Shown here: piece after piece, positions 21,261 to 31,038 of the stretch
How the letters are laid out: each line of letters begins with the position of its first letter
How positions within the stretch are numbered: position 1 is the first letter of the stretch
Assembly (NCBI RefSeq): GCF_013031245.1
Contig: NZ_WPZL01000003.1
Span: 293,681-357,680, forward strand
Direction: 5' to 3'
DNA: 64,000 nucleotides
Origin: Ruegeria lacuscaerulensis
GTDB lineage: Bacteria; Pseudomonadota; Alphaproteobacteria; Rhodobacterales; Rhodobacteraceae
Notes under the pieces: generated by a model
What the model was told of the DNA's origin: nothing
Database searches by the model: none
Seen by the model: only the letters and a program-made list of their open reading frames with translations
Program-made: the position numbers and the translations under genes

Positions 21261-21962
21261 CTAGACGGATTGCGAGGTAATATCAGCTTTCGGCCGCGCC
21301 TCAGTCGGGCGTTCACCTGTGACAAGGTAGACAACCTGCTCGGCGATGGCCGTAACATGGTCGCCCATGCGTTCGATGTTCTTGGCGATGAAATGCAGGT
21401 GCATGCAGGACGAAATGTTCCTCGGATCCTCGGCCATGAAGGTCAGGAATTCACGGAAAAGACCGTTATACATCTGGTCCACTTCCTCGTCGCGTTCGAT
21501 GACATCTGCGGCCAATTCGGCGTCGCGCTGAATATAAGCGTCCAGCGCGTCCCGCAACATACGCTCAACCTCACGCGCCATGCGGCGCAGGGCGGCGGCA
21601 CTGCCGTTGATCTCACCTGCGTTCACCAGAACGGTTGTACGCTTGGCGATGTTCTTGGAATAGTCGCCGATACGTTCCAGGTTGGCCGAAACCTTCAGTA
21701 CCGAGAGTACCAGCCTCAAGTCGCCTGCGGTCGGCGCGCGCAATGCGATCAGCCGCGCCGTTTCTTCGTTAATCAGATCTTCCAGCGCGTCGATGGCTTT
21801 GTCGCCCTGACGGACTTCCTGCGCCAGTTCTTCGTCTCGTGTCTCGAGAGACCGCGCCGAGTTCACGATAGCGGCTTCGACCAGACCACCCATTTTCATG
21901 ATATGGGCCTGAATTGCTTCGAGATCGCGGTCAAAAGCGGATGCAATATGTTGTTCGGTCAT
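21261..21962 (-). CDS. phoU: Phosphate signalling protein PhoU
   Basis: 233 residues, all helical, with two PhoU repeats. The start region HIASAFDRDLEAIQAHIMKMGG and the repeat motifs RIGDYSKNIAKR and RMGDHVTAIAEQ show the metal-binding E/DxxxD pattern. ATG 21962 is chosen because the family N-terminus begins there; the open frame extends upstream into pstB. PhoU links the Pst transporter to PhoR and represses the regulon under high phosphate. Confidence 0.94.
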   Translation of the reverse strand: MTEQHIASAFDRDLEAIQAHIMKMGGLVEAAIVNSARSLETRDEELAQEVRQGDKAIDALEDLINEETARLIALRAPTAGDLRLVLSVLKVSANLERIGDYSKNIAKRTTVLVNAGEINGSAAALRRMAREVERMLRDALDAYIQRDAELAADVIERDEEVDQMYNGLFREFLTFMAEDPRNISSCMHLHFIAKNIERMGDHVTAIAEQVVYLVTGERPTEARPKADITSQSV

Positions 21963-21978
21963 CAGAAAATACCTGTCT

Positions 21979-22791
21979 TCAGCCAATACGGCCGGTGATG
22001 TAGCTTTCGGTGCGGGGATCTTCGGGGTTGGTAAAGATCTGACCGGTCTCACCGAATTCAACCAGATTGCCCAAATAGAAAAACGCTGTTTTCTGGCTGA
22101 CACGCGCGGCCTGCTGCATCGAGTGGGTCACGATCACCACCGAATAACGCGAGCGCAGTTCATCAATCAGTTCTTCCACCTGAGCTGTTGCGATGGGGTC
22201 CAACGCCGAGCATGGCTCGTCCATCAACAGAACTTCAGGCTCGGTCGCCACGGCACGAGCGATGCACAGACGCTGCTGCTGACCGCCGGAAAGCCCGGTT
22301 CCGGGCGCATCCAGACGGTCCTTGACCTCATCCCAGATTGCGCCGCGCCGCAGGGACTTCTCAACGATTTCATCCAGTTCGGCCTTGTTCTTGGCAAGGC
22401 CGTGGATGCGTGGGCCATAGGCAACATTGTCATAAATGGACTTTGGGAACGGATTCGGCTTCTGGAACACCATGCCCACCTTGGCGCGCAGCTGGACCGG
22501 GTCGACACGCTTGTCATAGATGTCTTCACCATCCAGTTTGAATGACCCTTCGACGCGTGCGATATCGATGGTGTCGTTCATCCGGTTCAGACAACGTAGA
22601 AACGTAGACTTACCGCAGCCGGACGGCCCAATAAACGCGGTAACGGTCTTGTCCTCGATATCGACACTCACATCTTTGATGGCGTGAGTGTCACCGTAGT
22701 AAACTTGGCAGTCACGGCAGTCCAGCTTGATATCCTTGGTGTCCACTTGTTTCTCCACTCGCGACATGTCGTTCATTGTCGTGCCCTTCAT
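21979..22791 (-). CDS. pstB: Phosphate ABC transporter ATP-binding protein
   Basis: 270 residues. Walker [10 protein letters not shown], signature [14 protein letters not shown] and Walker [14 protein letters not shown] are present; [14 protein letters not shown] is typical of PstB. The start ATG 22791 overlaps the pstA stop (TAATG); ATG 22776 and 22767 are alternatives. It energises phosphate import with PstA and PstC. Confidence 0.95.
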   Translation of the reverse strand: MKGTTMNDMSRVEKQVDTKDIKLDCRDCQVYYGDTHAIKDVSVDIEDKTVTAFIGPSGCGKSTFLRCLNRMNDTIDIARVEGSFKLDGEDIYDKRVDPVQLRAKVGMVFQKPNPFPKSIYDNVAYGPRIHGLAKNKAELDEIVEKSLRRGAIWDEVKDRLDAPGTGLSGGQQQRLCIARAVATEPEVLLMDEPCSALDPIATAQVEELIDELRSRYSVVIVTHSMQQAARVSQKTAFFYLGNLVEFGETGQIFTNPEDPRTESYITGRIG

Positions 22792-24122
22792 TACCAGCGG
22801 CGTTCAAAACGGCGGCGCAGGATGATTGCGATGATATTCATTGTCAGCAGGAACATCAGTAGGATGATAATCCCGCCCCATGCCTTTTCATAGAACCCGG
22901 CGTCAGCACGTGCAGCCCAGGTGTAAATTTGGGCCGGCATGGCCGAGTTCGGTTCGGTAAAGCCAGCCAGGAAACCATCCGGATATCCGCGCGCAACAAA
23001 GCCAACCATCCCGATCAACAGCAGCGGCGCCGTTTCTCCGAGAGCCTGTGCCAGACCGATGATTGTACCTGTCAGAATACCCGGCGCAGCCAGCGGCAAT
23101 ACATGGTGGAACACCGCCTGCATTTTTGAGGCCCCTACCCCCAGCGCGGCATCGCGTATCGAAGGCGGAACCGCCTTCAGCGACGCACGGGTCGAGATGA
23201 TGATCGTTGGCAACGTCATCAGCGTTAGGACAAGACCACCAACCAGCGGGGCCGATTGCGGCAGGTGCATGAACTGGATGAACACTGCCAGACCCAGAAT
23301 ACCGAACACTATGGACGGCACGGCGGCAAGGTTTGAGATGTTGACTTCAATCAGGTCGGTGAACCTGTTCCGCGGCGCAAATTCTTCGAGGTAGATCGAT
23401 GCAGCCACACCAATTGGCAATGACAGCCCCAATACCACCAACATCATGAAGAACGATCCAATCACCGAGGCACCTATTCCTGCCCCGCCCGGATTGTCCA
23501 CACCAGAGTCAGCACCGGTGATGAAGGGCCAGTTGAAAGCCTGCTTGATGATGCCGGCTTCTTCCAGAGCATCCACGAGTTCGAGGTCACTCTTCTGCAG
23601 GAAGCGGCTGTCCTGAATGGTATCACGAGACACACGGCCTTTAAAATACCCGTCCACCCGGCTGGAGGCCGCCAAATCGAACTCTATCTGTTCACCAATT
23701 TTGTCCGGGTTTTGAGTGTAGAACGTTCGGATTGTTCCACCGACCTTACCGAGAAGACGTTCGATAGCCACCTCATCCACTTCGGTGTTCAACCCACGTT
23801 CATCCAGCTTGCTTTTGAGTGCCGTGATAAACAGGTCCGAGTATGCTTTTGTTTTTAACAATACGCCTTCGGATTCTTCACGTTGTTGTTCGGTCAACGT
23901 GAAATCCACACTCACCACAGTGCGGGTAAATGCGGGAATTCCCTCTTTGAGGATCGATGTGAACAGCACCACCAGGAAGAAAAGCCCTGTTGCGATTGCT
24001 ACGATTCCATAGGCGCGAAAGCGCTTTTCAGCTCTGGCCCGTTTGCGGGTATGCTCGTCTGTGGCCATTAGCGAGACGGAGTGACGACCCGGTTCAGCGT
24101 TCTGCATGCTTGCGTCGGTCAT
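22791..24122 (-). CDS. pstA: Phosphate ABC transporter permease PstA, long form
   Basis: 443 residues, well above the ~290 of E. coli PstA. A first membrane segment (about residues 38-58) is followed by a soluble region (about 70-215, DUF3333-like) and then the usual permease core with [20 protein letters not shown]. The EAA-type loop lies near [19 protein letters not shown]. The start overlaps the pstC stop by four bases. The long periplasmic insertion matches a form known in alphaproteobacteria. Confidence 0.93.
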   Translation of the reverse strand: MTDASMQNAEPGRHSVSLMATDEHTRKRARAEKRFRAYGIVAIATGLFFLVVLFTSILKEGIPAFTRTVVSVDFTLTEQQREESEGVLLKTKAYSDLFITALKSKLDERGLNTEVDEVAIERLLGKVGGTIRTFYTQNPDKIGEQIEFDLAASSRVDGYFKGRVSRDTIQDSRFLQKSDLELVDALEEAGIIKQAFNWPFITGADSGVDNPGGAGIGASVIGSFFMMLVVLGLSLPIGVAASIYLEEFAPRNRFTDLIEVNISNLAAVPSIVFGILGLAVFIQFMHLPQSAPLVGGLVLTLMTLPTIIISTRASLKAVPPSIRDAALGVGASKMQAVFHHVLPLAAPGILTGTIIGLAQALGETAPLLLIGMVGFVARGYPDGFLAGFTEPNSAMPAQIYTWAARADAGFYEKAWGGIIILLMFLLTMNIIAIILRRRFERRW

Positions 24123-25591
24123 TCGTACTGCTCCCGATACTTACGCACGATGTAGAGGGCAAAGACATTGAGGCCCAGCGTGAGGATGAAAAGGGTCATG
24201 CCAAGCGCGAAAGCGACCAGCGCCTCGGGCGATGCGAAGTCAGCGTCACCCGTCAGCTGGCTGACGATTTTTGCAGTGACTGTTGTCATGGCTTCGAACG
24301 GGTTGAGGCTGAGCCGCGCCGCAGCCCCTGCCCCAAGCACCACGATCATGGTTTCACCAATCGCGCGCGATGCCGCCAGAAGGATCGCGCCGACGATCCC
24401 CGGCAAAGCCGCAGGCAGGACAACCTGGCGGATCGTCTCGGACTGAGTCGCGCCCAGGCCATAAGAACCGTCCCGCATGGCTTGGGGCACGGCATTGATG
24501 ATGTCGTCCGACAGCGATGACACAAACGGGATGAGCATGACGCCCATGACAAGACCGGCTGTCATCACGGCCGTACCTGCTTTCATCCAGCCCAGACCAT
24601 CGTCGCCAAATACGCTCAGCAACAGTGGCCCGACAGTCAGCAGGGCAAACAGGCCGTACACGATGGTCGGAATACCGGCCAGAATCTCCAGCAGTGGCTT
24701 GGCAACGGCACGCACTCGCGGCGACGCGTACTCACTGAGGTAGATCGCAGCGAACAAGCCGATCGGAACAGCCACCAAAAGCGCGACAAGCGAAATGTAG
24801 AACGTACCCCAGAGCAACGGCAAAATGCCAAGCGCAGAAGAACCGCCGCGACCTGAAAAGCTTGGCGACCAGGTCAGGCCAAAAAAGAATTCGGACGCAG
24901 GATAAAGCTTGAAGAACTCCCACGTATTAAAGACCAGCGACAGAACGATCCCGACAGTGGTGAGAACGGCGATTGATGCCGCTGCAAGGAGAAGTACACT
25001 GACACCTTTCTCAACGACATTGCGGGCGCGGTAATCGGAACGGGTTTGCCGCCAACTTACGACAGCCCCAGCCAGTGCAAGTAAAACCAGGACAATGGAC
25101 ATTACCCAGTGACCCTTGGCATTCATGCTCCGATAACTTTGCGCAGCGTTCAGAATTGGCTGAGTAATCTCTGATGTGACAACCTGCCCGGCGTCCTTCA
25201 GACCTTGCGTTATTTCCGCAATATCGGCATTCGCGTTGCGCGCGACCTGTTCGGTCATTTGCCCCTGCGCCACGGCGGCATCCAGACCGGCGGCGGTGCG
25301 CCGTACCTCGGCCATGACGAGACTGCGCGAAGACCCATCCTTGATGGCGGTATCCGGGATCATGCCGGAAACCTGAGAATTCACAAATAGCGGCTGTGCC
25401 AGCAGCCACAAAACCAACAGACCAAAGGCGGGTATTGCGGCTTTCAGAGCAACATTCGCTCCGTAGAAATTTGGCAGCGAGTGCAGGTTACGTATTTCGC
25501 CACCAGCGCTTTGCATCGCGCGCGACCGCCCCGACACAAATCCGACCGCCGAGATCGCGATGACAATCAGAATGAGCCAAAGTACTGGCAT
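24119..25591 (-). CDS. pstC: Phosphate ABC transporter permease PstC, long form
   Basis: 490 residues versus ~320 in E. coli. The N-terminal third holds two membrane helices and a soluble loop (about residues 70-130), followed by a third helix and then the core permease with FGLTWSPSFSGRGGSSALG and SYGLGATQSETIRQVVLPAA. It pairs with the long PstA downstream. A 91-base gap with a hairpin separates it from pstS. Confidence 0.93.
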   Translation of the reverse strand: MPVLWLILIVIAISAVGFVSGRSRAMQSAGGEIRNLHSLPNFYGANVALKAAIPAFGLLVLWLLAQPLFVNSQVSGMIPDTAIKDGSSRSLVMAEVRRTAAGLDAAVAQGQMTEQVARNANADIAEITQGLKDAGQVVTSEITQPILNAAQSYRSMNAKGHWVMSIVLVLLALAGAVVSWRQTRSDYRARNVVEKGVSVLLLAAASIAVLTTVGIVLSLVFNTWEFFKLYPASEFFFGLTWSPSFSGRGGSSALGILPLLWGTFYISLVALLVAVPIGLFAAIYLSEYASPRVRAVAKPLLEILAGIPTIVYGLFALLTVGPLLLSVFGDDGLGWMKAGTAVMTAGLVMGVMLIPFVSSLSDDIINAVPQAMRDGSYGLGATQSETIRQVVLPAALPGIVGAILLAASRAIGETMIVVLGAGAAARLSLNPFEAMTTVTAKIVSQLTGDADFASPEALVAFALGMTLFILTLGLNVFALYIVRKYREQYE

Positions 25592-25635
25592 GACACCCCC
25601 AAATGGTCTCGTTTGAGAATTCCGGAAACAAGCAT

Positions 25636-25660
25636 GGGAGCGGCACCAAATGCCGCCCCC
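25636..25660 (-). terminator. Intercistronic hairpin between pstS and pstC
   Basis: A GC stem (minus strand GGCGGCA / TGCCGC with flanking G/C pairs) lies between pstS and pstC, without a strong T-run. It fits a partial terminator or 3' stabiliser that keeps the binding protein more abundant than the membrane parts. Confidence 0.5.
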
Positions 25661-25682
25661 TGCAATCCGAACAAAGCCGGGA

Positions 25683-26723
25683 TCAGCTGCCCGAACCCAA
25701 GGTTACTTCGTTGGCGATTTCGTCCTGAGTTTCCTTCAGTTCGGGATCGGCAACCAGACCATAGTTGGCCAGCGGGCCCGAACCACCGGCGATTTCGTCA
25801 GCAGTGAAGAACTGAGCGTATTCCTTCAGGCCGGGGATCACTCCGATGTGGGCTTTCTTGACGTAGAAGAACAGCGGGCGCGACACAGGGTATTCACCCG
25901 ATGCAATGGTCTCGGTCGAAGGAGCGACACCGCCCATCGTGGCGACTTTCAGCTTGTCGGTGTTGTTCTCGTAAAACGCCAGACCGAATACGCCGATGCC
26001 GTTCTTGTTGGTGTCGATACGAGCCAGGGTCTCGGTGTAGTCACCGTCGATGTCGACCGACTTACCGTCCGTGCGTACGTCCAGGCATGCGTCTTCCGCG
26101 TCATCTTCGCTCATGCCACCAGCAATCATGGCTTCCATTGCGCCAGTAGATTCGCAACCGGCAAGCAGAACTTTGTCTTCAAAGACTTCGCGGGTGCCGT
26201 GCTTGGTACCGGGGATGAACATCGCGATTTCAACGTCCGGCAGTTCACCGTTGAATTCAGCCCAGCTGTTGTAGCTGTTATCTGCCAGTGCGCCATCTTT
26301 CATGACTTTCGCGCCGATGGCGTTGTAGATGTCTGCTGGTTGGAACGCGGTGAACTCAGGACCCGACTGCTGGCTTGCAAAAACGATCCCGTCATAGCCA
26401 ATGCGGACTTCCATGATGTCGGTCACGCCATTTTCGGCACAGGCTTTGACTTCTTTTTCGCGGATCGCGCGCGATGCGTTTGCAACGTCAATGGTGTTTT
26501 CGCCAACACCTTCGCAAAAACGTTTCAGACCGGCGGACGAACCACCCGATTCAACGACCGGCGTCGGGAAATCGGTGTTTTCTCCAAACAGTTCTGCGAC
26601 GATCGATGCATAAGGCAGCACAGTCGACGAACCTGCAACCTGAACGTTGTCACGCGCCGCAGCGGTGGTGGCCGAAACGGCAGCGATGGCCAGTGCAGAA
26701 GCCGACAGTTTTACAAAGGACAT
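25683..26723 (-). CDS. pstS: Phosphate-binding periplasmic protein
   Basis: 346 residues with a signal peptide (LSASALAIAAVSATTAAA). The mature part begins DNVQVAGSSTVLPYA and contains GGSSAGLKRFCEG, the phosphate-site pattern of PstS/SphX-type proteins. ATG 26723 follows GGAGACTGAA; an earlier ATG at 26762 would place 13 residues before the signal peptide. Expression is likely PhoB-controlled through the Pho box about 85 bases upstream. Confidence 0.94.
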   Translation of the reverse strand: MSFVKLSASALAIAAVSATTAAARDNVQVAGSSTVLPYASIVAELFGENTDFPTPVVESGGSSAGLKRFCEGVGENTIDVANASRAIREKEVKACAENGVTDIMEVRIGYDGIVFASQQSGPEFTAFQPADIYNAIGAKVMKDGALADNSYNSWAEFNGELPDVEIAMFIPGTKHGTREVFEDKVLLAGCESTGAMEAMIAGGMSEDDAEDACLDVRTDGKSVDIDGDYTETLARIDTNKNGIGVFGLAFYENNTDKLKVATMGGVAPSTETIASGEYPVSRPLFFYVKKAHIGVIPGLKEYAQFFTADEIAGGSGPLANYGLVADPELKETQDEIANEVTLGSGS

Positions 26724-26805
26724 TTCAGTCTCCTTGAGAAATATTTTTGCGATCATCCCCATGATGATCCTGCGCGAACCTCTACGAGTCGTGCGTAAGC
26801 CTTTT

Positions 26806-26834
26806 GTGACACCCGTGTAACAGCTTTATGACAG
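26806..26834 (-). promoter_or_regulatory. Pho box upstream of pstS
   Basis: On the minus strand three 7-base units, CTGTCAT, CTGTTAC and GTGTCAC, are spaced every 11 bases (26834-26828, 26823-26817, 26812-26806). The first two match the PhoB consensus (CTGTCAT, four bases, CTGTCAY) closely. It lies 83-111 bases upstream of the pstS start. Confidence 0.88.
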
Positions 26835-26927
26835 CAGCTAAGAAATCGGGCTGTCGCAACGCAAAGCTGCCATGCTGTGTTCACATACCAGCGGCCCGCC
26901 GGACAATAGGAGACGCCGTCTGAGGGT

Positions 26928-27962
26928 TCAGCGAGGCAGGATAACGGTAAATGTTGCGCCCTTGCCCAGGTTGCTTTCAACACGCAAGCGTCCGCGGTGT
27001 CGATTGATAATGTGTTTTACAATTGCCAGGCCCAATCCCGTACCACCCAATTGCCGGGATCGGTGGCTGTCGGCACGGTAAAACCGCTCGGTCAATCGCG
27101 GAAGATGGACTGTTTCTATTCCGGGACCTTTGTCGATAATCTGGACCCGAACCGCAGGACCGCGCATGGCGGTGTCGCGCTCGGACGAGATGACATTGAC
27201 TTCGACACTGCCTCCGCTGCCACCGTATTTGATGCCGTTTTCGATCAGGTTGGTAAAAACCTGACGCAACTGATCGCTGTCCCCGATCAAGGACATCGGG
27301 TCCTGAGGCGCATTCAGCATCAGTTCCACGCCCGCATCTTCGGCCAAAGGACGCAAAGAATTCAGTGTAGACTCCAGCAAACCCGTCAGCTCAAGCTGTT
27401 CCTTTGGCCGGACACGCTCTTCGCTTTCCACCCGGTTCAGGGACAGAAGATCGCCTACCAGCCTGTTCATGCGGTTTGCTTCCTCTGTCATGATCATGAG
27501 AAAGCGGTCTTGGGCCGCGACATCATTGCGCGCGGGTCCGCGCAGCGTTTCGATGAAGCCCATCAAAGCCGTCAGCGGGGTGCGCAATTCATGGCTGACA
27601 TTCGCCACGAAATCACGACGCATCTGGCTGGCCTGCTCAATATGCGTGACGTCATAAAACGTAGCCAGCACCGCCCCACCCACAGCGTTCACATAGCGGC
27701 ACTCGACCTCGAAGGTTGTATCCTGCGCCCCATCATTCGACAGATGGCGCGTCTTTGACGGACCCTTGGAGCGCAAGCATTGTTCCATCGCCTCAATGAC
27801 CTGCGGCTGCCTGAGAATTGTCGCGAAATGCCTGCCGACGATATTCTGACCCACCAATGTCCTGCCATCGGCATTCGCCGCGATGATCCGCTCGTTCTGG
27901 TCGACCATTAGGGCCGGTATCGGAATGGCCGAGACGATTTCGGCAAGCAGGTCGTCGGACAT
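26928..27962 (-). CDS. phoR: Phosphate regulon sensor histidine kinase PhoR
   Basis: About 344 residues from ATG 27962; a TTG at 27983 is an alternative. An N-terminal PAS domain (about residues 5-105) is followed by the H-box FVANVSHELRTPLTAL, N-box NLIENGIKYGG, DKGPGIE and GGTGLGLAIVKHI. No membrane helix is visible, so this is a cytosolic form that must be sensed through PstSCAB/PhoU. It is the gene upstream of pstS, 205 bases away, and lies 31 bases after the carbonic-anhydrase-like gene. Confidence 0.92.
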   Translation of the reverse strand: MSDDLLAEIVSAIPIPALMVDQNERIIAANADGRTLVGQNIVGRHFATILRQPQVIEAMEQCLRSKGPSKTRHLSNDGAQDTTFEVECRYVNAVGGAVLATFYDVTHIEQASQMRRDFVANVSHELRTPLTALMGFIETLRGPARNDVAAQDRFLMIMTEEANRMNRLVGDLLSLNRVESEERVRPKEQLELTGLLESTLNSLRPLAEDAGVELMLNAPQDPMSLIGDSDQLRQVFTNLIENGIKYGGSGGSVEVNVISSERDTAMRGPAVRVQIIDKGPGIETVHLPRLTERFYRADSHRSRQLGGTGLGLAIVKHIINRHRGRLRVESNLGKGATFTVILPR

Positions 27963-27993
27963 GATCTCGATCTCGTGACGCAACCGGGTCGTT

Positions 27994-28518
27994 CTAGGAA
28001 ACAGGCTTCATCGTGTCGCGGAACTTGCGCATGTTTTCCTGATAGTGCAGTGCGCTGAGCGTGATCCGATGTGCCGTCGACTCGTCTACCTGCCGCACGA
28101 CCTTTCCAGGAGATCCCATGACAAGAGCGTTATCCGGGATTTCCTTGTTCTCGGTAATCAGCGCCCCTGCCCCGATAAGACAATTCTTCCCGATCTTCGC
28201 CCCGTTCAGAACGATGGCCCCCATCCCGATCAGCGTATTTTCCCCGATCGTACATCCGTGCAGCATGACCTTGTGCCCGATGGTGCAGTTCCTGCCGATA
28301 GTCAGTGGGAACCCAGCATCGATATGCATGACGCAGTTTTCCTGAACATTGCTGCCTTCGCATACGCGGATTTCTTCGTGATCTGCGCGGATGGTGCAGC
28401 CGAACCAGACCGAGGCACCCTGCTCCAACACCACCTTGCCAATAAGGTTGGCGTCCGGTGCGACCCAGGAATCCTCGTGGATTTGCGGCGCGTGTTCGCC
28501 CAGAGCGTAAATGGTCAT
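27994..28518 (-). CDS. Gamma carbonic anhydrase family protein
   Basis: 174 residues of left-handed beta-helix hexapeptide repeats, e.g. [20 protein letters not shown]. Zinc-ligand-type histidines appear in [17 protein letters not shown]. Family members (PaaY/YrdA/CaiE group) bind metal; activity as an anhydrase is not assured. ATG 28518 overlaps the gmk stop (ATGA). Confidence 0.88.
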   Translation of the reverse strand: MTIYALGEHAPQIHEDSWVAPDANLIGKVVLEQGASVWFGCTIRADHEEIRVCEGSNVQENCVMHIDAGFPLTIGRNCTIGHKVMLHGCTIGENTLIGMGAIVLNGAKIGKNCLIGAGALITENKEIPDNALVMGSPGKVVRQVDESTAHRITLSALHYQENMRKFRDTMKPVS

Positions 28519-29156
28519 GACAACCCCTCAAATTCGCTTTGCAGGGTTCGAACATGGTTTTGCAGTTTGGGCTGCTGAATACGGCGCATCCGCTCGGCGC
28601 TGACGATGGTTTTCAGTTTATCTTCAGTGGCGTCCAGGTCGTCGTTAATCAGGACATAGTCGTAGTAGCCCCAGTGGCTGATCTCATCCCAGCTTTTGAG
28701 CATCCGCTTGGAGATCACTTCGGCACTATCCTGTCCCCGGCCTTCCAGCCTGCGGCGCAGCTCGGGGATCGACGGCGGTAGGATAAAGATCGACAAAGCA
28801 TGTTTGCCAAGATCAGAATTACGGATCTGAACCTCGCCCTGCCAGTCGACATCGAAAAGGACGTCCTTGCCGCTGTTGATAGACTCGCGAACAGGCCCGG
28901 CCGGCGAGCCATAGAAGTTTCCGAATACGTGGGCGTGTTCCAGCATCTGACCCTCGGAAACCTGCTGTCTGAAGGCGTCTTCACTGAGAAAAAAGTAATC
29001 GCGCCCATGCTCTTCGCCCGGTCGCGGCGCGCGGGTCGTGGCCGACACCGAGAATTGCAACCCTGTGTCCCACTGCATCAGCCGTTTCGCCAGAGTGGAT
29101 TTGCCGGCCCCCGAAGGCGAGGACAGAATGATTAAAAGGCCGCGTCTATCCGCCAT
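28515..29156 (-). CDS. gmk: Guanylate kinase
   Basis: 213 residues from ATG 29156, chosen because AGGAGC lies nine bases before it; ATG 29174, which overlaps the yicC stop, is an alternative. P-loop [32 protein letters not shown] (split as [11 protein letters not shown] and EEHGRDYFF) and VDWQGEVQI are present. It converts GMP to GDP. Confidence 0.95.
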   Translation of the reverse strand: MADRRGLLIILSSPSGAGKSTLAKRLMQWDTGLQFSVSATTRAPRPGEEHGRDYFFLSEDAFRQQVSEGQMLEHAHVFGNFYGSPAGPVRESINSGKDVLFDVDWQGEVQIRNSDLGKHALSIFILPPSIPELRRRLEGRGQDSAEVISKRMLKSWDEISHWGYYDYVLINDDLDATEDKLKTIVSAERMRRIQQPKLQNHVRTLQSEFEGLS

Positions 29157-29173
29157 TTCGGGCGCTCCTGTCA

Positions 29174-30064
29174 TTATTCTATGTTCTGCACTTGCTCGCG
29201 CATCTGGTCTATTACGGCCTTCAACTCAAGCCCTGCCGAAGTCAGATCGGCACTTTGAGCTTTCGAACACAGCGTGTTGGCCTCGCGGTTGAACTCCTGC
29301 ATCAGGAAATCCAGCTTGCGTCCGACCGCAGCATCCTGAGTCAGCAGATCGCGCGCTGCCGCAATGTGGGCTTTCAGGCGGTCAATCTCTTCGGTGATGT
29401 CCGCTTTGACCACAAGCAAAGCAAGCTCCTGCGCCACCCGGTCGGGATCAGCGCCCTGAGCGTTGTCCAGAACGCGCGCCAGATTCTCGCGCAGCGCCTC
29501 GGCCATCTTGTCCTTGCGTTGTTCGGCCAACTTTGCGGCTTTCGCTGTCAGGTCTGCAACCTGGCTGAGTTGTCCATCAAGAATTTCTGCCAACGCCTGC
29601 CCTTCGGACTCGCGCATCTCGATAAAAGCCGCCAAAAGGTCCGCGAACTCAGCCGTCAATTGGGCAGTTAACGGCCCAGGATCATCCACGTCACTTCCCG
29701 CATCCAACATCCCTTTGATGGCAATCAGATCCGCCGCCGAGGATGGCACCAGCGTCACTCCGGACGCCGCGGCCAGTTCCTGCGTGCGGGCCAGAGCTTT
29801 GAGCGCGGCCTCCATCGCCCCTTCGTTCAGAACGAGATCCGGCGCGGCTTCATCCCGGCTCAGCCGCAGTGACAAAGTAACGTTTCCGCGGCTCAGGGAT
29901 TTGGACATCTGAGAGCGCAGGGCACCCTCCAACCCGGTCAGCCACTCGGGGACGCGCAGTCGCATGTCCAGCCCTTTGCCGTTCACACTGCGCAGTTCCC
30001 ACGCCCAGCTATGCGGCCCGAACGCCCCCTTGCCCGAGGCGAAACCGGTCATGGATCTGATCAT
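29174..30064 (-). CDS. yicC: YicC family endoribonuclease-like protein
   Basis: 296 residues. It starts [13 protein letters not shown], the family hallmark, and ends with the DUF1732 tail [20 protein letters not shown], then SKAQSADLT. YicC proteins are RNases that act on small RNAs in E. coli. ATG 30064 is preferred over a longer open frame because the conserved start lies there. Usual partner of gmk, whose ATG overlaps or follows its stop. Confidence 0.93.
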   Translation of the reverse strand: MIRSMTGFASGKGAFGPHSWAWELRSVNGKGLDMRLRVPEWLTGLEGALRSQMSKSLSRGNVTLSLRLSRDEAAPDLVLNEGAMEAALKALARTQELAAASGVTLVPSSAADLIAIKGMLDAGSDVDDPGPLTAQLTAEFADLLAAFIEMRESEGQALAEILDGQLSQVADLTAKAAKLAEQRKDKMAEALRENLARVLDNAQGADPDRVAQELALLVVKADITEEIDRLKAHIAAARDLLTQDAAVGRKLDFLMQEFNREANTLCSKAQSADLTSAGLELKAVIDQMREQVQNIE

Positions 30065-30302
30065 GCCTGCCCTTTCTATGGCTACCCGTTTAAGCTTGCT
30101 TGCCGCACCTAATGCTATCGGCAGGCGCAGGGCAAGTGTTTGCTGAGTTTGGCAAAGCACGCCAGAAGTTAACCATTCATTAAAGAATTCCTCCAAAATT
30201 GATTTAACCCGTGTCAATCTGGCCAAACCGGGGGCTGGTCAGGCATGAATGGCCCCGATATCTGGCATTTTAAGAAAATGACGGTCGATTGGCGTTAGGG
30301 TG

Positions 30303-30983
30303 ATGAAAATGAAAACCTTTTTCGGGAACGGTTCCGGGTCAAATTTTGGAAAGATCGTCGCAATGGATCGTTTTGACAGTGGGCGCAGCCTCTCGCCCAT
30401 CCGGCAGGCCGAGGCGTACTGGACTGCGTTGCTGACGGGCGACAGTGTTCCGATGCGGTCGCAGATCGATCCGCGCGGGCTCGAGAACATTCTGGAATAC
30501 ACATTCATTTTAGAACGTATCGCGCCCGGCCTGGCCCGGTTTCGTCTGGCTGGTAGCCATTTGAACAATCTGGCAGGAATGGAAGTACGCGGAATGCCTC
30601 TGACGGCTTTCTTTGAACCCAGCGCACGCGGCCAGATCACTGACATTCTGGAACAGGTTTTCGCCAAACCCGCAATTGCTGAACTGGGGCTTGCATCCAC
30701 GGGAAAGCTGGGACGGACACAGATGCAGGCGCGGATGATCCTGCTGCCCTTGAAAAGCGATCTTGGCGATGTCAGCCGCGTTCTGGGCGTGATGGTCAGT
30801 GACGGCGTGATTGGAACAACACCCCGCCGGTTCACCATTCCGGACAACCGGGTGCGTGCGGTCTCTGACGTTCAGGCTCCGAACAATGTAGCGCAACAAA
30901 CCGCACCTGAATTTGCCGAGGATCAGGCAGAATTTAAGCCAACCGGGTCGCATCTTCGATTGGTCGCGTCGCGGGACGATTAA
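30303..30983 (+). CDS. PAS domain protein (DUF1457/PAS_5)
   Basis: 226 residues. The core EAYWTALLTGDSVPMRSQID and the region GLENILEYTFILERIAPGLA match the DUF1457 pattern, common in alphaproteobacteria and predicted to form a PAS-like sensor without an output domain. ATG 30303 is taken as the start with TAGGG upstream. Function is unknown. Convergent with aroG, sharing a terminator region. Confidence 0.78.
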   Translation: MKMKTFFGNGSGSNFGKIVAMDRFDSGRSLSPIRQAEAYWTALLTGDSVPMRSQIDPRGLENILEYTFILERIAPGLARFRLAGSHLNNLAGMEVRGMPLTAFFEPSARGQITDILEQVFAKPAIAELGLASTGKLGRTQMQARMILLPLKSDLGDVSRVLGVMVSDGVIGTTPRRFTIPDNRVRAVSDVQAPNNVAQQTAPEFAEDQAEFKPTGSHLRLVASRDD

Positions 30984-30986
30984 ACG

Positions 30987-31012
30987 AAAAAAAGCGGGCC
31001 AGCCGGCCCGCC
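30987..31012 (-). terminator. Terminator after aroG (probably bidirectional)
   Basis: Stem GCGGGCC / GGCCCGC with a four-base loop. On the minus strand it is followed by a T-run of seven; on the plus strand by CTTTCCC, weaker. It lies between two convergent genes. Confidence 0.85.
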
Positions 31013-31038
31013 TTTCCCATTTCTAAGCACCTTGGTTC

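Noticed and set aside
25650..26798. A 382-codon plus-strand frame over pstS
   Set aside because: Shadow of pstS, no ribosome site, composition unlike a protein.
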